A DNA stretch of 64,000 bases from positions 4,680,501 through 4,744,500 of the forward strand of contig NZ_CP009286.1 of NCBI RefSeq assembly GCF_000758685.1. The letters run 5' to 3'. Shown piece by piece: positions 54,640-63,883 of this stretch; within the stretch, counting starts at the first letter, position 1, and each line of letters opens with the position of its first letter. The notes beneath the pieces are model-generated. The model saw only the letters and a program-made list of their open reading frames with translations. It was not told where the DNA came from and made no database searches. This DNA is from Paenibacillus stellifer. GTDB taxonomy: Bacteria; Bacillota; Bacilli; Paenibacillales; Paenibacillaceae. The position numbers and the translations under genes are program-made.

Positions 54640-55682
54640 GACGTAAAAAAAATAGAGGCTTGTGGTGGTATTTTGTATCGCTGGTGTTTGTTATTATTCT
54701 GTTTTTTATCTTGATCATGTCGATTCTTGCTTATCTATACTTCCAGATAGACAATAACACTACGGTGCACAAAAATCCCTTCCCTCCCATTCTGCTGCTT
54801 GTCTTGTTCAGTCTGGTCATCGGGACATCCATCACCATAGAGGTCGGCCGGAGAATCTTATCCCCGATTAAGGATTTCAGCAATGCGGCCAAGGAGATCG
54901 CCAACGGCAACTTCGACATTTATTTGAATGAATCGCACCGGGTCAACGAGATCAGCGACGTAGCCCATCACTTTAATATTATGGTTCAAGAGCTGCGCAG
55001 CATTGAGACTCTCCGCAATGATTTTGTGGTCAATGTATCCCACGAATTCAAGACGCCTATTGCGGCTATCGAAGGCTACGCAACCCTGTTGCAGGAAGAC
55101 AATCTTAGCCAGGAAGAACATGACGAATATACCAGGATGATTATAGAGAGCGCCCGGCAATTGTCCACCCTCTCCGGCAATATTCTCCGAATATCCAAGC
55201 TGGAGAACCAGGAAATGCTCACAGAACTAACGGAATACCGGCTGGATGAACAGCTTCGGCAGGCTTTATTGCTACTGGAATCGATGTGGACTCCCAAGCA
55301 GTTAAGCCTCAATATTGATTTGGACGAGCTGCGCTACTATGGCAATGAAGATCTCATGATGCAGGTGTGGCTCAACATGCTCGGCAATGCGATCAAATTC
55401 ACCCCGGAGTGTGGGGAAATCTCGGTTTCTCTCCATCTCGACGGCCCCTGGATTTCGGTAGTCATATCCGACACCGGCATAGGCATGCCGCCAGGCGTCA
55501 GCAAGCATATTTTCGAGAAATTCTATCAGGGTGATCCAGCCCGCTCTGCCGAAGGCAACGGCCTTGGCTTGCCTTTGGTGGCCCGCATTATCAGCTTGAG
55601 CCGAGGAACGATTGAGGTAACCAGCGCACCCGGGCAAGGCTCAACTTTTACGGTCAGGTTGCCTGCGGTTGCTGGGGGTTGA
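54636..55682 (+). CDS. Sensor histidine kinase
   Basis: 348 residues. Two membrane helices (about 12-36 and 50-70) with an outside loop of only about 14 residues (QIDNNTTVHKNPFP), typical of kinases that sense within the membrane or through a partner transporter. Then HAMP (72-120), the phosphoacceptor box VNVSHEFKTPIAAIEGYATLL near residue 135, and the HATPase boxes MLGNAIKFTPE and VISDTGIGMPPGVSKHIFEKFYQGDPARSAEGNGLGL. Overlaps the response regulator by 4 bases. Probably works with the divergent MacB-type ABC transporter, as in peptide-antibiotic-sensing modules. Confidence 0.93.
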   Translation: MRRKKNRGLWWYFVSLVFVIILFFILIMSILAYLYFQIDNNTTVHKNPFPPILLLVLFSLVIGTSITIEVGRRILSPIKDFSNAAKEIANGNFDIYLNESHRVNEISDVAHHFNIMVQELRSIETLRNDFVVNVSHEFKTPIAAIEGYATLLQEDNLSQEEHDEYTRMIIESARQLSTLSGNILRISKLENQEMLTELTEYRLDEQLRQALLLLESMWTPKQLSLNIDLDELRYYGNEDLMMQVWLNMLGNAIKFTPECGEISVSLHLDGPWISVVISDTGIGMPPGVSKHIFEKFYQGDPARSAEGNGLGLPLVARIISLSRGTIEVTSAPGQGSTFTVRLPAVAGG

Positions 55683-55781
55683 TTGAAGTATTCCTTGCCG
55701 AAGAATACAACCAATTGGCAAAATGTCAGAATTAAGAATCTGGAGTAACCCAAGCGAAAAATAAAATTGTCTGAAAGCAAA

Positions 55782-55811
55782 AGGGTTGCTGTTCTGTTAG
55801 TCAGCAACCCT
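55782..55811 (+). terminator. Hairpin after the histidine kinase gene
   Basis: AGGGTTGCTG/CAGCAACCCT perfect 10-bp stem, weak T-tract. Confidence 0.6.
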
Positions 55812-55884
55812 ATTAGACATAACTGCTCGCACACATTGCATCATAAAGAGCATCTGAGACATGATAAAGACAGCTGAGCTCTGG

Positions 55885-56355
55885 CTAGCCATTAAGTATA
55901 GATGTAGATAGCCTTTTCCAGTTATCGGTACCGATCATGCGAAGTATAGTCTCTTTTTGTCTTGTATCATACTTATCTACGTTGTAGTCGGATGTCATAT
56001 CGAAAGGTTTAATATATTGATTCTGGCTATCGTCAAGGATGTACATAAAATATTTTGTCTCTACAACAGATCCATTCGATTCATAGGATAACTGTAAAAT
56101 ATAAATTCGATCCAATCGGTCGGCTTCGGGAATATTTGCAGGTTCAGCCTTGTCAATTTCTGATACTGTTGAGTTCAAAGATTCAGGGTCAACTGTAACA
56201 TCAATCAATTCAGGCTGTGATTTGATCGAGTCCGTTCTGTACAGAAATAGATTAATCGAGGATAGCGTCCCTGAAGGTTCTTTTTCCTTAGTAAATGTAC
56301 ATGCTGTAAGAAAAAAGCTACAGAGTATAACGAATAGAATTGCTTTAAATCTCAT
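55885..56355 (-). CDS. Small lipoprotein of unknown function
   Basis: A 156-residue exported protein with lipobox LTAC near residue 19 after a short basic start and hydrophobic core. The rest holds alternating strands (RIYILQLSYESNGSVVETKYFMYIL) and ends near an IGTDNWKRL helix. More A+T-rich than the surrounding genes. No family recognised; position next to a cell-envelope-sensing system could be coincidental. GGAG-type site (GGCGGGGATGAG) upstream. Confidence 0.75.
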   Translation of the reverse strand: MRFKAILFVILCSFFLTACTFTKEKEPSGTLSSINLFLYRTDSIKSQPELIDVTVDPESLNSTVSEIDKAEPANIPEADRLDRIYILQLSYESNGSVVETKYFMYILDDSQNQYIKPFDMTSDYNVDKYDTRQKETILRMIGTDNWKRLSTSILNG

Positions 56356-56504
56356 CCCCGCCTCTCCTATGCATTTCCCGATACGACCTTAATTTGCTCA
56401 AGCTCTCAGCCAATTGAAGGGGAAGAGCGATTTAGACAGGGCCGCCTTCTGGCTTTTCCCTGGTGCTCTTCCCTTGGATTTTCCTTGCTGTGGCGGGGGT
56501 TGCG

Positions 56505-56600
56505 GTTTTAGCCGCAGTTGCTGCAACTTGTCGCATTTGCCGCAGTTGTCGCACTTCGCCGCCCTTGCCGCAGTTCGCCGCCCTTGCCGCATTTGCCCGT
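56505..56600. repeat. Short imperfect repeats in an intergenic region
   Basis: TTCGCCGCCCTTGCCGCA occurs twice (56555-56572 and 56574-56591), with looser copies of TTGCCGCAGTT before them. The whole gap 56356-56685 has no gene I can support; a minus-strand ORF through it (56398-56592) carries a CDNCGKC stretch but has no ribosome binding site. Confidence 0.6.
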
Positions 56601-56685
56601 GGTTGGTTTGGGAAATGAGTGGAAAATGGGTGGGGTGAGACGACTTTAATTGCTGCGGGATGAGTTTATTTGCTTTGAGATGGGT

Positions 56686-57483
56686 TTATTTGCTATGCAT
56701 CCCCCGCTGCCGCATCGCTTCAAACAGCAGAATCGTTGCGGCCATTGCTGCGTTGAGCGATTCGGCCCGGCCGCGCATCGGAATGATGATGCTCTTGTCG
56801 ACCTGGGCCGCCGTTTCTGGCGAGATGCCCCGGCCCTCGCTGCCGATCAGCAGCCACTGGCTGCCGCGAAAATCATGGCTGTAGCAGGAATCCTCTCCCT
56901 GCAGCGAAGTGCTGACCAGCAGCGCCCCGTGCTCCCGCGCCTTGGGCAGCAGCTCCGCAAGATCTGCCTCCACTACCGGCAGATGAAACATCGAGCCCAT
57001 CGTGGAACGGATGGTCTTCGGGTTGTACAGGTCGGCACAGCCCCGGCCGAGCACGACGCCATCCGCGCCGGCCGCATCCGCGCTGCGGATGATCGTGCCG
57101 ACATTGCCGGGGTCCTGCACACCGTCCAGGACCATGACAAGGGCGCCTGGCCCCAGCAGCGCCTCCTCTGCCGCATTCTTCGCCTTGCGCACAATGGCGA
57201 ATACGGGCTGCGGCGTGCCGGTGCTGCTGCATTTGGCGATGACAGCGGCCGAGACCGCCACGGTCTCCATGCCGGAGACGGCTTGAAGCAGCCCGGCCAG
57301 CTCGGCGGGCATGCCTTTGTCCAGATCGTAAGCCAGAACCTCCACATCCGCTTCCGCCAGCAGCGCCTCCTGAACGAGATGGATGCCTTCGACAATATAT
57401 TTGCCCTGGCGGTCGCGATGCTTCTTCTCCTGCAGGGCCGCCCATTCTTTAACCCGCGCGTTCTGCGGGGACATAATCTCCAT
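56686..57483 (-). CDS. TrmH/SpoU family rRNA or tRNA 2'-O-methyltransferase
   Basis: 265 residues. N-terminal RNA-binding part SPQNARVKEWAALQEKKHRDRQGKYIVEG, then the SPOUT methylase with its three motifs: VLDGVQDPGNVGTIIRSADAAG, LLIGSEGRGIS and IIIPMRGRAESLNAAMAATIL. Uses S-adenosylmethionine to methylate ribose 2'-OH, probably in 23S rRNA (YsgA/RlmB-like); the exact site is unknown. The ATG at 57483 is preferred to TTG at 57492. Confidence 0.93.
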   Translation of the reverse strand: MEIMSPQNARVKEWAALQEKKHRDRQGKYIVEGIHLVQEALLAEADVEVLAYDLDKGMPAELAGLLQAVSGMETVAVSAAVIAKCSSTGTPQPVFAIVRKAKNAAEEALLGPGALVMVLDGVQDPGNVGTIIRSADAAGADGVVLGRGCADLYNPKTIRSTMGSMFHLPVVEADLAELLPKAREHGALLVSTSLQGEDSCYSHDFRGSQWLLIGSEGRGISPETAAQVDKSIIIPMRGRAESLNAAMAATILLFEAMRQRGMHSK

Positions 57484-57613
57484 AGGGTCCAACCTTTCTT
57501 CACAGCTTGTAAGAACGTATCAATTTTCAAACCGAAATCATGTTCATGTACTCGCATGACGCCAACTACCGGCACATTCTCGCGCAGCAGGACTGCTCTC
57601 CGTTCCCCCGCAC

Positions 57614-58273
57614 CTATTGATACGCCATCTCCAGCTTGGTCAAGCTGTCCTTGTGCCCAACAATAACCAGTACATCCCCTCTGGTGAGCCGGTCATCGGC
57701 GTTTGGCGTGATGTTCATTTCATCCCCACGCCGGATGGCGATTACGTTGCAGCGGAATTTAGCTCGAATATCGAGCTCCTGCAGGTTCCGGCCGATCATT
57801 GGCGCCGCCGCTTTCATTTCGAGAATGCTGTAGTCCGGCGAGAGCTCTATATACTCCAAAATATTCGGCGAAGCCAAATGATGGGCCACCCGTGTCCCCA
57901 TATCCCGCTCCGGATAAATGACTTTATCGGCTCCGATTTTGCTCAGCACCTTGCCGTGCAGCTCGCTCTTCGCCTTCACCAGAATGACGGGAACGCCAAG
58001 ATCCTTCAGGATCAGCGTCGTCAAAATACTGGACTGAATATCCTCTCCGATCGCCACGACAACGACATCGAAATTGCGGATGCCGAGAGCCCGAAGCGCC
58101 TCCTCGTCCGTTGAATCCGCCGACACCGCATGCGTGACAATAGCTGAAATCTCCTGAACACGCTGCTCGTCCGCATCGATCGCCAGCACGTCATAGCCCA
58201 TGCCGCTCAGCGCCCTGGCTACACTCGATCCGAACCGGCCCATCCCGATGATGGCGTACTGCTTCTTGGCCAT
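57614..58273 (-). CDS. Potassium uptake regulatory subunit (KtrA/KtrC, RCK protein)
   Basis: A 219-residue cytoplasmic protein that gates a KtrB/KtrD channel. Rossmann fold with AIIGMGRFGSSVARAL at residues 8-23 for NAD/ATP, and a C-terminal TrkA_C domain (about 135-219; GDVLVIVGHKDSL) that in Ktr proteins can bind c-di-AMP. No channel partner in this window. Upstream of the methyltransferase gene by 131 bases on the same strand, possibly an operon. Confidence 0.92.
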   Translation of the reverse strand: MAKKQYAIIGMGRFGSSVARALSGMGYDVLAIDADEQRVQEISAIVTHAVSADSTDEEALRALGIRNFDVVVVAIGEDIQSSILTTLILKDLGVPVILVKAKSELHGKVLSKIGADKVIYPERDMGTRVAHHLASPNILEYIELSPDYSILEMKAAAPMIGRNLQELDIRAKFRCNVIAIRRGDEMNITPNADDRLTRGDVLVIVGHKDSLTKLEMAYQ

Positions 58274-58433
58274 TCCTCCGCAACCTCCCGTTGTCTACAA
58301 TATCGGTAACAGTATAGCATACGGCCGGAGAAACTTGAATTTTCAAGGCCTATTCCGGATATATTAAGGCAAGCTTAGTTGATTGATCCAGCGAAGCATA
58401 ACCCATTTGCTTATCAAAAAAGGAGGCTGCCCC

Positions 58434-58676
58434 ATGCCCGTCACGCTCGATTTGCGACAGGCCATTATCCATAAGACCCACGGCCAGTCCAAGGATACTC
58501 TGCGGGAAATGATCGACGGCTCCGTCGACGGTCCGGAGACCGCCTTGCCGGGACTCGGCGTCCTGTTCGAAATGGTCTGGAAGGACCTCGATCCCGCGAA
58601 AAAAGACAAAGTGATCGAAATGCTCCACGATCGGCTGGACAAGATTTCGCTCGGCTCGCTGACGACGGAGAACTGA
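58434..58676 (+). CDS. sspI: Small acid-soluble spore protein SspI
   Basis: 80 residues. Family signature LDLRQAIIHKTHGQS, then ALPGLGVLFEMVWK, an almost exact match to SspI's LPGLGVLFEVIW. A minor SASP found in the spore core, made under sigma-G. AAGGAGG lies 8 bases upstream of the ATG; an earlier in-frame start at 58383 has none. The following 58677-58938 holds nothing I can support. Confidence 0.93.
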   Translation: MPVTLDLRQAIIHKTHGQSKDTLREMIDGSVDGPETALPGLGVLFEMVWKDLDPAKKDKVIEMLHDRLDKISLGSLTTEN

Positions 58677-58938
58677 TACGCGAGCCGTAGACCGCTGCGC
58701 AGCGCGCTTGACGACGTAACCCAGACAACGGAAGGATGCTCTGTGCAGGTGTATATCATATGTCAGACATCTTTTCTCACGCAGCCAGATACAGCCGGAC
58801 ACAATCAGACATATCCGACGTAGCTGACACGGCTGACACAGCCAAGGATAAACGCCTGACGGCGTCCTTAGACGCCATGCGTTTGCCGAGAAATAGAAGA
58901 CTGTGATAAGCGCGCAGCTTATACTTTCTTATATTTCC

Positions 58939-58991
58939 AAAAAAGCCTTCGCGAATCGCGCCGCTTCCTGCGGCGCTTTCGCGAAGGCTTT
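58939..58991 (-). terminator. Terminator of prfC
   Basis: Long minus-strand hairpin AAGCCTTCGCGAA...TTCGCGAAGGCTT with inner GCGCCGC/GCGGCGC, followed by six T. Confidence 0.85.
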
Positions 58992-59078
58992 GCTGTATCT
59001 TCTCCTATCGATCGAACACTGATCGAATACTGATCAATTCGAATGGAGCGAACGCCGCTCCCGCCGTCGCCACGCTGC

Positions 59079-60665
59079 TTACGGCGCGGTTTCGAGGAAT
59101 TTGGCGCCTGGATTCTTCTCCATCGCCGTCCGCATCGCGTACTCATTCTCGAACAGGACGACGAAGTTGCCCTTCTTGTCCGTCACAAGCGTCGAGTTGA
59201 TGCGGAACTTGCTCGTATCCGGTTTGTTCTCATCGATGATCCAGCGCGCGAACTGATACGGCATGCGCTGAAGCTGCACATCCACCCCGTATTCGCCCTT
59301 CATCCGGTATTCGAACACCTCGAACTGCAGCTGTCCTACAACACCGAGAATAATATCGTCGAAGCTGACGGTCCGGAACACCTGGATCATGCCTTCTTCC
59401 GTCAGCTGGTCGATCCCCTTCTGGAACTGCTTCGATTTCAGTGCATTTTTGATGCTGACCTTGGCGAAAATTTCCGGAGAGAACGTCGGCAGCTCGTCGA
59501 ATTCCACATCCCCTGCTTGACTCAGCGAATCGCCGATCCGGAAAATGCCGGGATCAAACAGGCCGATAATATCGCCCGGATAAGCCTCCTCAACAATGTC
59601 GCGGTCCTGGGCCAGGAACTGCTGCGGCTGGGAGAGCTTGATGTCCTTGCCGGCCCGTACATGCTTCACGCTCATGCCCCGCTGGAACTTCCCGGACACG
59701 ATCCGCAGGAAGGCGATCCGGTCGCGGTGCGCAGGGTTCATGTTGGCCTGAATCTTGAACACGTAGCCGGTGAACTTCTCATTCGTCGGCTCAACCACGC
59801 CCGCCGTGCTCTTGCGCGGCTCCGGCTTCGGCGCCAGTTGCAGGAAGTTCTCCAGGAACGTCTGCACACCGAAGTTATTGATCGCGCTGCCGAAGAATAC
59901 CGGCGTCAGCTCGCCGCGCAGCACCTTCTCGTAATCGAAGGGATCGCCCGCCACATCGAGCAGCTCCAGATCCTGGCACAGCTGGTCGTGTAAATATTCG
60001 CCCGCCATCTCACGGATAACCGGGTCTTTATAATCTTCCACCTTCTGCACCTTGATGACCGAATGATCGTCACCCTGGAACAGCTCGACCTGGCTCTTCA
60101 TCCGGTCATATACGCCGCACAGCTCGCGTCCCGAGCCGATCGGCCAGTTCATTGGCACCGAACGGATGCCGAGCACCTGCTCCAGCTCCTCCATCAGATC
60201 GAACGGGCTCCGTCCTTCGCGGTCGAGCTTGTTGATGAAGGTGAAGATCGGAATGCCGCGCTTGGCGCATACCTGGAACAGCTTGATCGTCTGCGCTTCG
60301 ACGCCCTTCGCGACGTCGATCAGCATGACCGCGCTATCCGCGGCAGTCAGGGTCCGGTAGGTGTCTTCACTGAAGTCCTGGTGACCCGGAGTATCCAGAA
60401 TGTTGATCCGGTGTCCATTGTAATCGAACTGCATTACCGAGGAGGTAACGGAAATCCCGCGCTGCTTCTCGATCTCCATCCAGTCACTGGTCGCATGCTT
60501 GCTCGCCTTGCGGGCTTTGACCGTTCCGGCCAGCCGGATGGCGCCGCCGAACAGGAGCAGCTTCTCGGTAAGTGTTGTTTTACCTGCGTCAGGGTGGGAA
60601 ATGATCGCAAACGTCCGGCGTTTGTCCACTTCCTGCTGCAGCAGTTGATCGGTTATTTGACTCAT
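59079..60665 (-). CDS. prfC: Peptide chain release factor 3
   Basis: A 528-residue translational GTPase that recycles RF1/RF2 after termination and checks translation quality. G1 loop SHPDAGKTTLTEKLL near residue 21, G3 DTPGHQDFSEDTYRTL near residue 85, G4 NKLD near residue 143, and the RF3-specific C-terminal domain (YRMKGEYGVDVQLQRMPYQFARW). Full length. A -10 like TATAAT at 60851-60856 on the minus strand gives a leader of about 180 bases with inverted repeats. Confidence 0.96.
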   Translation of the reverse strand: MSQITDQLLQQEVDKRRTFAIISHPDAGKTTLTEKLLLFGGAIRLAGTVKARKASKHATSDWMEIEKQRGISVTSSVMQFDYNGHRINILDTPGHQDFSEDTYRTLTAADSAVMLIDVAKGVEAQTIKLFQVCAKRGIPIFTFINKLDREGRSPFDLMEELEQVLGIRSVPMNWPIGSGRELCGVYDRMKSQVELFQGDDHSVIKVQKVEDYKDPVIREMAGEYLHDQLCQDLELLDVAGDPFDYEKVLRGELTPVFFGSAINNFGVQTFLENFLQLAPKPEPRKSTAGVVEPTNEKFTGYVFKIQANMNPAHRDRIAFLRIVSGKFQRGMSVKHVRAGKDIKLSQPQQFLAQDRDIVEEAYPGDIIGLFDPGIFRIGDSLSQAGDVEFDELPTFSPEIFAKVSIKNALKSKQFQKGIDQLTEEGMIQVFRTVSFDDIILGVVGQLQFEVFEYRMKGEYGVDVQLQRMPYQFARWIIDENKPDTSKFRINSTLVTDKKGNFVVLFENEYAMRTAMEKNPGAKFLETAP

Positions 60666-61240
60666 TGCACATATCCCTTCATATCTGTATTGTGAACCGT
60701 TCGGTAAGCAATCGGTTTACATTTACAATCAAATCGGTGTGGCTTTCATTCTTCCGCGCTCCTTATCAAGCAAATCGGGCTGGAGTCCCGGTTCTATACA
60801 TGCGATCCCGGAGCTCTGCTTGAGAACCGGCAGCACGGGCATCCTTTAAATTATATCAAAATGGGGCATACGTTATCTACCCAAAACCCTGCCGTCCGAA
60901 AAAATATGTCGCTACCCCAAACCGCCTCAACTCTCGGGGATAATCACCTAACACATGCCCTTCTCAAGTCAAAGCATTTACCGGGAAAATGAAGCCCTTC
61001 ATGAATGCTCGACATCGAACATTACCAGTTTGCAGAACTTTACCTCTACTAGCCTTTACTAACCTTTACTAACTTATATTCATGCAAAAATCCACCCTGT
61101 CCGCACTCTCAAGCCGCTTCCCTCAATCCCCATAGTGTCCCTACCAAACTCTGTATCCATGCAAAAAATCCCCCCGCCTTTCGGCAGGGAGACTGTCGGT
61201 TACAGCTATAGAGATTCCGTAGTGTCCAGTAATTCGCCGG
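60666..61240. other. Long intergenic stretch between prfC and zwf
   Basis: Holds the prfC leader with CCGGTTCT/AGAACCGG (60788-60795 and 60823-60830), a TATAAT-like -10 (minus strand, 60851-60856), and the zwf terminator at 61163. Between 60870 and 61160 I see no gene, RNA or repeat; there is a short run of CTTTACTAAC-type direct repeats near 61045. Confidence 0.5.
61163..61192 (-). terminator. Terminator of zwf
   Basis: Minus strand TCTCCCTGCC/GGCGGGGGGA stem with a GAAA loop, followed by six T. Confidence 0.8.
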
Positions 61241-62791
61241 TTATTCGTTAACCTTCCACACCACATTGTCTTCTTCCTGGCCGTTCACCGGCCACCAGTG
61301 GAAGCCGTCCTGTGCCAGCAGCTTGTCTGCTTCTTCCGGTCCCCAGGTTCCGGCCGGATAGAAGGCCAGATCGCCGGGTTCTTCTCTCCAGGCTTTGGCG
61401 ATATGGTCCACGAATGACCAAGCCGACGATACTTCGTCCCAGCGGGTGAAGTACGTGGAGTCGCCGCGCGCCGCATCATGAAGGAGGCGCTCATAGGCTT
61501 CCGGCGAGTTGATTCCGACCATGCAGCTCTGGCAGAAGTCCATCGCCAGCGGCTCGATATCCGATTCCGAGCCCGGCTTCTTGGCGTTGATCTTCACATA
61601 GATGCCTTCCATCGGATTTACGCGGATGACAAGCAGATTGGGCTCCAGGTTATGCTTCTGTCCGAGATAGACATTGGTCGGCATGCGTTTGAACTCCACT
61701 ACGACCTCGGTTGTCTTCACCGGCAGGCGTTTGCCTGTGCGGATGTAGAACGGCACGCCAGCCCAACGGAAGTTGTCCACGAACACGCGGGCCGCAAAAT
61801 AAGTCTCCGTGTTGGACTCCGGATTCACCTTGTCCTCCTGGCGATAAGCCGGAGCGGCCTTGCCCTTGAACAGGCCTTGGGTATACTGTCCGCGGACGAT
61901 ATTCGTGCGCACTTCTTCAGCAGTAGGGTAAGGCCGCAGCGAGCGCAGCACCTTCACCTTCTCGTCGCGGATGTCCTCCGCAAGCAGACGGCTTGGCGGC
62001 TCCATCGCGATCATGGTGAGCAGCTGAAGCATATGGTTCTGAGCCATATCGCGCAGCGCGCCGGCATGGTCATAGTAACCGCCGCGTTCCTCTACGCCTA
62101 CGGTCTCGCCAAGCGTAATCTGGATGTTGGCAATATGCTGCTTGTTCCACAGCGGCTCGAAGAAGGCGTTGGCGAAACGGATTATTTCGATATTCTGAAC
62201 CATTTCCTTGCCGAGGTAGTGGTCGATCCGGTAAATCTCTTCTTCCTTGAACACCTGGCGAATCTGCTCGTTCAGCTTCTCGGCCGATTCCAGATCGTAG
62301 CCGAACGGCTTCTCGATCACAAGGCGGCTCCAGCCTTCCCCGTCCAGCATGCCGCCTTCCTTCAGGTTGAAGGATACGCTGCCGAACAGCTCGGGCGCAA
62401 GCGCGAGGTAGAACAGCCGGTTGCCCGGAATGTGGAACCGTTCCTCCAGCGCCTCAGTCTGCGCTCTCAGCTCGCGGAAGCCGTCGATGTTGTTGATATC
62501 GAGGGATTTATATTCGAAATGATCGACGAAGCCGGCCCACTCCTGGTCGTCAACAGCCTGGTAGCGGCTGAATTCGGAGATCGACTGCTTGACATCATCC
62601 TTAAATTCGTCCGGTGTGCGGGGACGACGGGCCACGCCGATTACCGCAAAGTCTTCAGCCAGCTTTCCTTCGCGGTACAGGCTGTAAATCGCCGGGAAAA
62701 GCTTGCGCCGTGCCAAATCGCCGGTTGCGCCAAAAATAAAAAATACTGCGCCTGGTGCTTTCTGTGCGTCAAAGGTTTGATTTTCAGCCAT
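61241..62791 (-). CDS. zwf: Glucose-6-phosphate 1-dehydrogenase
   Basis: A 516-residue cytoplasmic enzyme that makes 6-phosphogluconolactone and NADPH, first step of the oxidative pentose phosphate route. Dinucleotide-binding FGATGDLARRKLFPAIY near residue 19, active-site RIDHYLGKE near residue 188, and YYDHAGALRDMAQNHMLQLL near residue 239. Single-gene unit. An imperfect palindrome in its upstream region may be an operator. Confidence 0.97.
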   Translation of the reverse strand: MAENQTFDAQKAPGAVFFIFGATGDLARRKLFPAIYSLYREGKLAEDFAVIGVARRPRTPDEFKDDVKQSISEFSRYQAVDDQEWAGFVDHFEYKSLDINNIDGFRELRAQTEALEERFHIPGNRLFYLALAPELFGSVSFNLKEGGMLDGEGWSRLVIEKPFGYDLESAEKLNEQIRQVFKEEEIYRIDHYLGKEMVQNIEIIRFANAFFEPLWNKQHIANIQITLGETVGVEERGGYYDHAGALRDMAQNHMLQLLTMIAMEPPSRLLAEDIRDEKVKVLRSLRPYPTAEEVRTNIVRGQYTQGLFKGKAAPAYRQEDKVNPESNTETYFAARVFVDNFRWAGVPFYIRTGKRLPVKTTEVVVEFKRMPTNVYLGQKHNLEPNLLVIRVNPMEGIYVKINAKKPGSESDIEPLAMDFCQSCMVGINSPEAYERLLHDAARGDSTYFTRWDEVSSAWSFVDHIAKAWREEPGDLAFYPAGTWGPEEADKLLAQDGFHWWPVNGQEEDNVVWKVNE

Positions 62792-62860
62792 GGCTCCTCA
62801 TCTTTCTCTATGTAATATAGTTTATTGAAATCGATTCTCAGTCGTTAGTTACACAAAAAT

Positions 62861-62879
62861 GATATCACGACGTGATGTC
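62861..62879. promoter_or_regulatory. Operator-like palindrome upstream of zwf
   Basis: GATATCACG-A-CGTGATGTC, 8 of 9 positions symmetric, about 75 bases before the zwf ATG and overlapping or just after a TATGAT/TAAAAT-type -10 on the minus strand. Confidence 0.4.
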
Positions 62880-63014
62880 ATTTTATCATATTCCGAAAAA
62901 GGATGCCATTAGATTCCTGACAGATTACATCGGGATTTCGCAAATTTCCATTAATCTTTCTTATGGATAATTTTATTATGACTTATACGGTGTGGAGTCC
63001 TGATCATATCCATG

Positions 63015-63054
63015 AAAAAAAACTCAGCCGCCAAGGCGTTCCGCCCGGACGGCT
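63015..63054 (-). terminator. Terminator of ywmB
   Basis: Minus strand AGCCGTCCGGGCGGAACG...GCGGCT structure followed by eight T, 10 bases after the ywmB stop. Confidence 0.8.
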
Positions 63055-63064
63055 CTGTCATCTC

Positions 63065-63883
63065 TCAATATTCGATCGTAATTAACGGGAAGCCGATGGT
63101 CACCCGGTTGATATCCCGGATGCCGTCATAATGCACGGCGGCTTGAACCCCGAGCAAATGGTTCCCGCTTCGAATGGAGCGTCCCAGCCCCGGCGCCGAG
63201 TACGACAAGCTCGCCGTGGCCGCGTCGGTGTAGCTCTCTTCCGCCTTCAAGCCAGGCAGCGACGCTGCGAGGCCGCGCTGCGCCAATGCCAGAGCGGACT
63301 GCGGATCTCCCTGTCCAGGGGCCGTGCCCTGCATCGACATGTTCCAGTCCGCCGTGATGCCTGCGCGAGCCAGCGCCGCACCAGCAGCATCCGCTCCCGC
63401 CCGGAAGGCGGCCTCCGTCGCCGCCAGATCGGCGGTCTCCAGCGTGACGATCACATAGCTGGAGCCGTCATCCAGCGCCGTCTCCATCAGCTTGATCTGC
63501 ACGCCGCCGCTCTCTCCTGCCGCCCGGTAAGCGGCATGTCCCTCCATATCCGCCGGAACGGGGAGCGAGAGCCCCAGGTCTTCCGCCAGCTCCGCAGAGG
63601 CGGACGCGCCTTCGGCAGGAGCAGTCTCCGTCTCGCCCTGCCACTTCAACACGACCCGAACCTTCGAGCCCGGTTCGGTCACCCGGCCGGCAATAGCGGC
63701 CAGCCGGGTCAGTGTCTCCGCCGGTTCTCCGCTTCCGGCGCGCTGTACTTCTGCTCCGCGCTCCGCCCCGCTCGCCTCGGCTTCATTCCGCAATGAGTCG
63801 CCGAAGCCGGCAAGCGCCGCTGCGATAACGCAGCAGCCGGCCAGCAGCACAATCATTTTTCCCCATCTCACTGTAACTCTCAT
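63065..63883 (-). CDS. ywmB: YwmB family exported protein
   Basis: 272 residues. N-terminal signal segment (MIVLLAGCCVIAAALAGFG) then a YwmB domain: VKLKWQGETETA-like strand, SSYVIVTLETADLAATE, ADWNMSMQGTAPGQ and the C-terminal GNHLLGVQAAVHYDGIRDINRVTIGFPLITIEY typical of YwmB. The family has a TATA-box-binding-protein-like fold and in Bacillus lies near spoIID and murAB. No function proven. The remaining 63884-64000 is probably upstream of the gene. Confidence 0.85.
   Translation of the reverse strand: MRVTVRWGKMIVLLAGCCVIAAALAGFGDSLRNEAEASGAERGAEVQRAGSGEPAETLTRLAAIAGRVTEPGSKVRVVLKWQGETETAPAEGASASAELAEDLGLSLPVPADMEGHAAYRAAGESGGVQIKLMETALDDGSSYVIVTLETADLAATEAAFRAGADAAGAALARAGITADWNMSMQGTAPGQGDPQSALALAQRGLAASLPGLKAEESYTDAATASLSYSAPGLGRSIRSGNHLLGVQAAVHYDGIRDINRVTIGFPLITIEY

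Noticed and set aside
56398..56592. 64-residue minus-strand ORF with CDNCGKC
   Set aside because: No ribosome binding site, low-complexity sequence produced by the repeats, and no recognised family.
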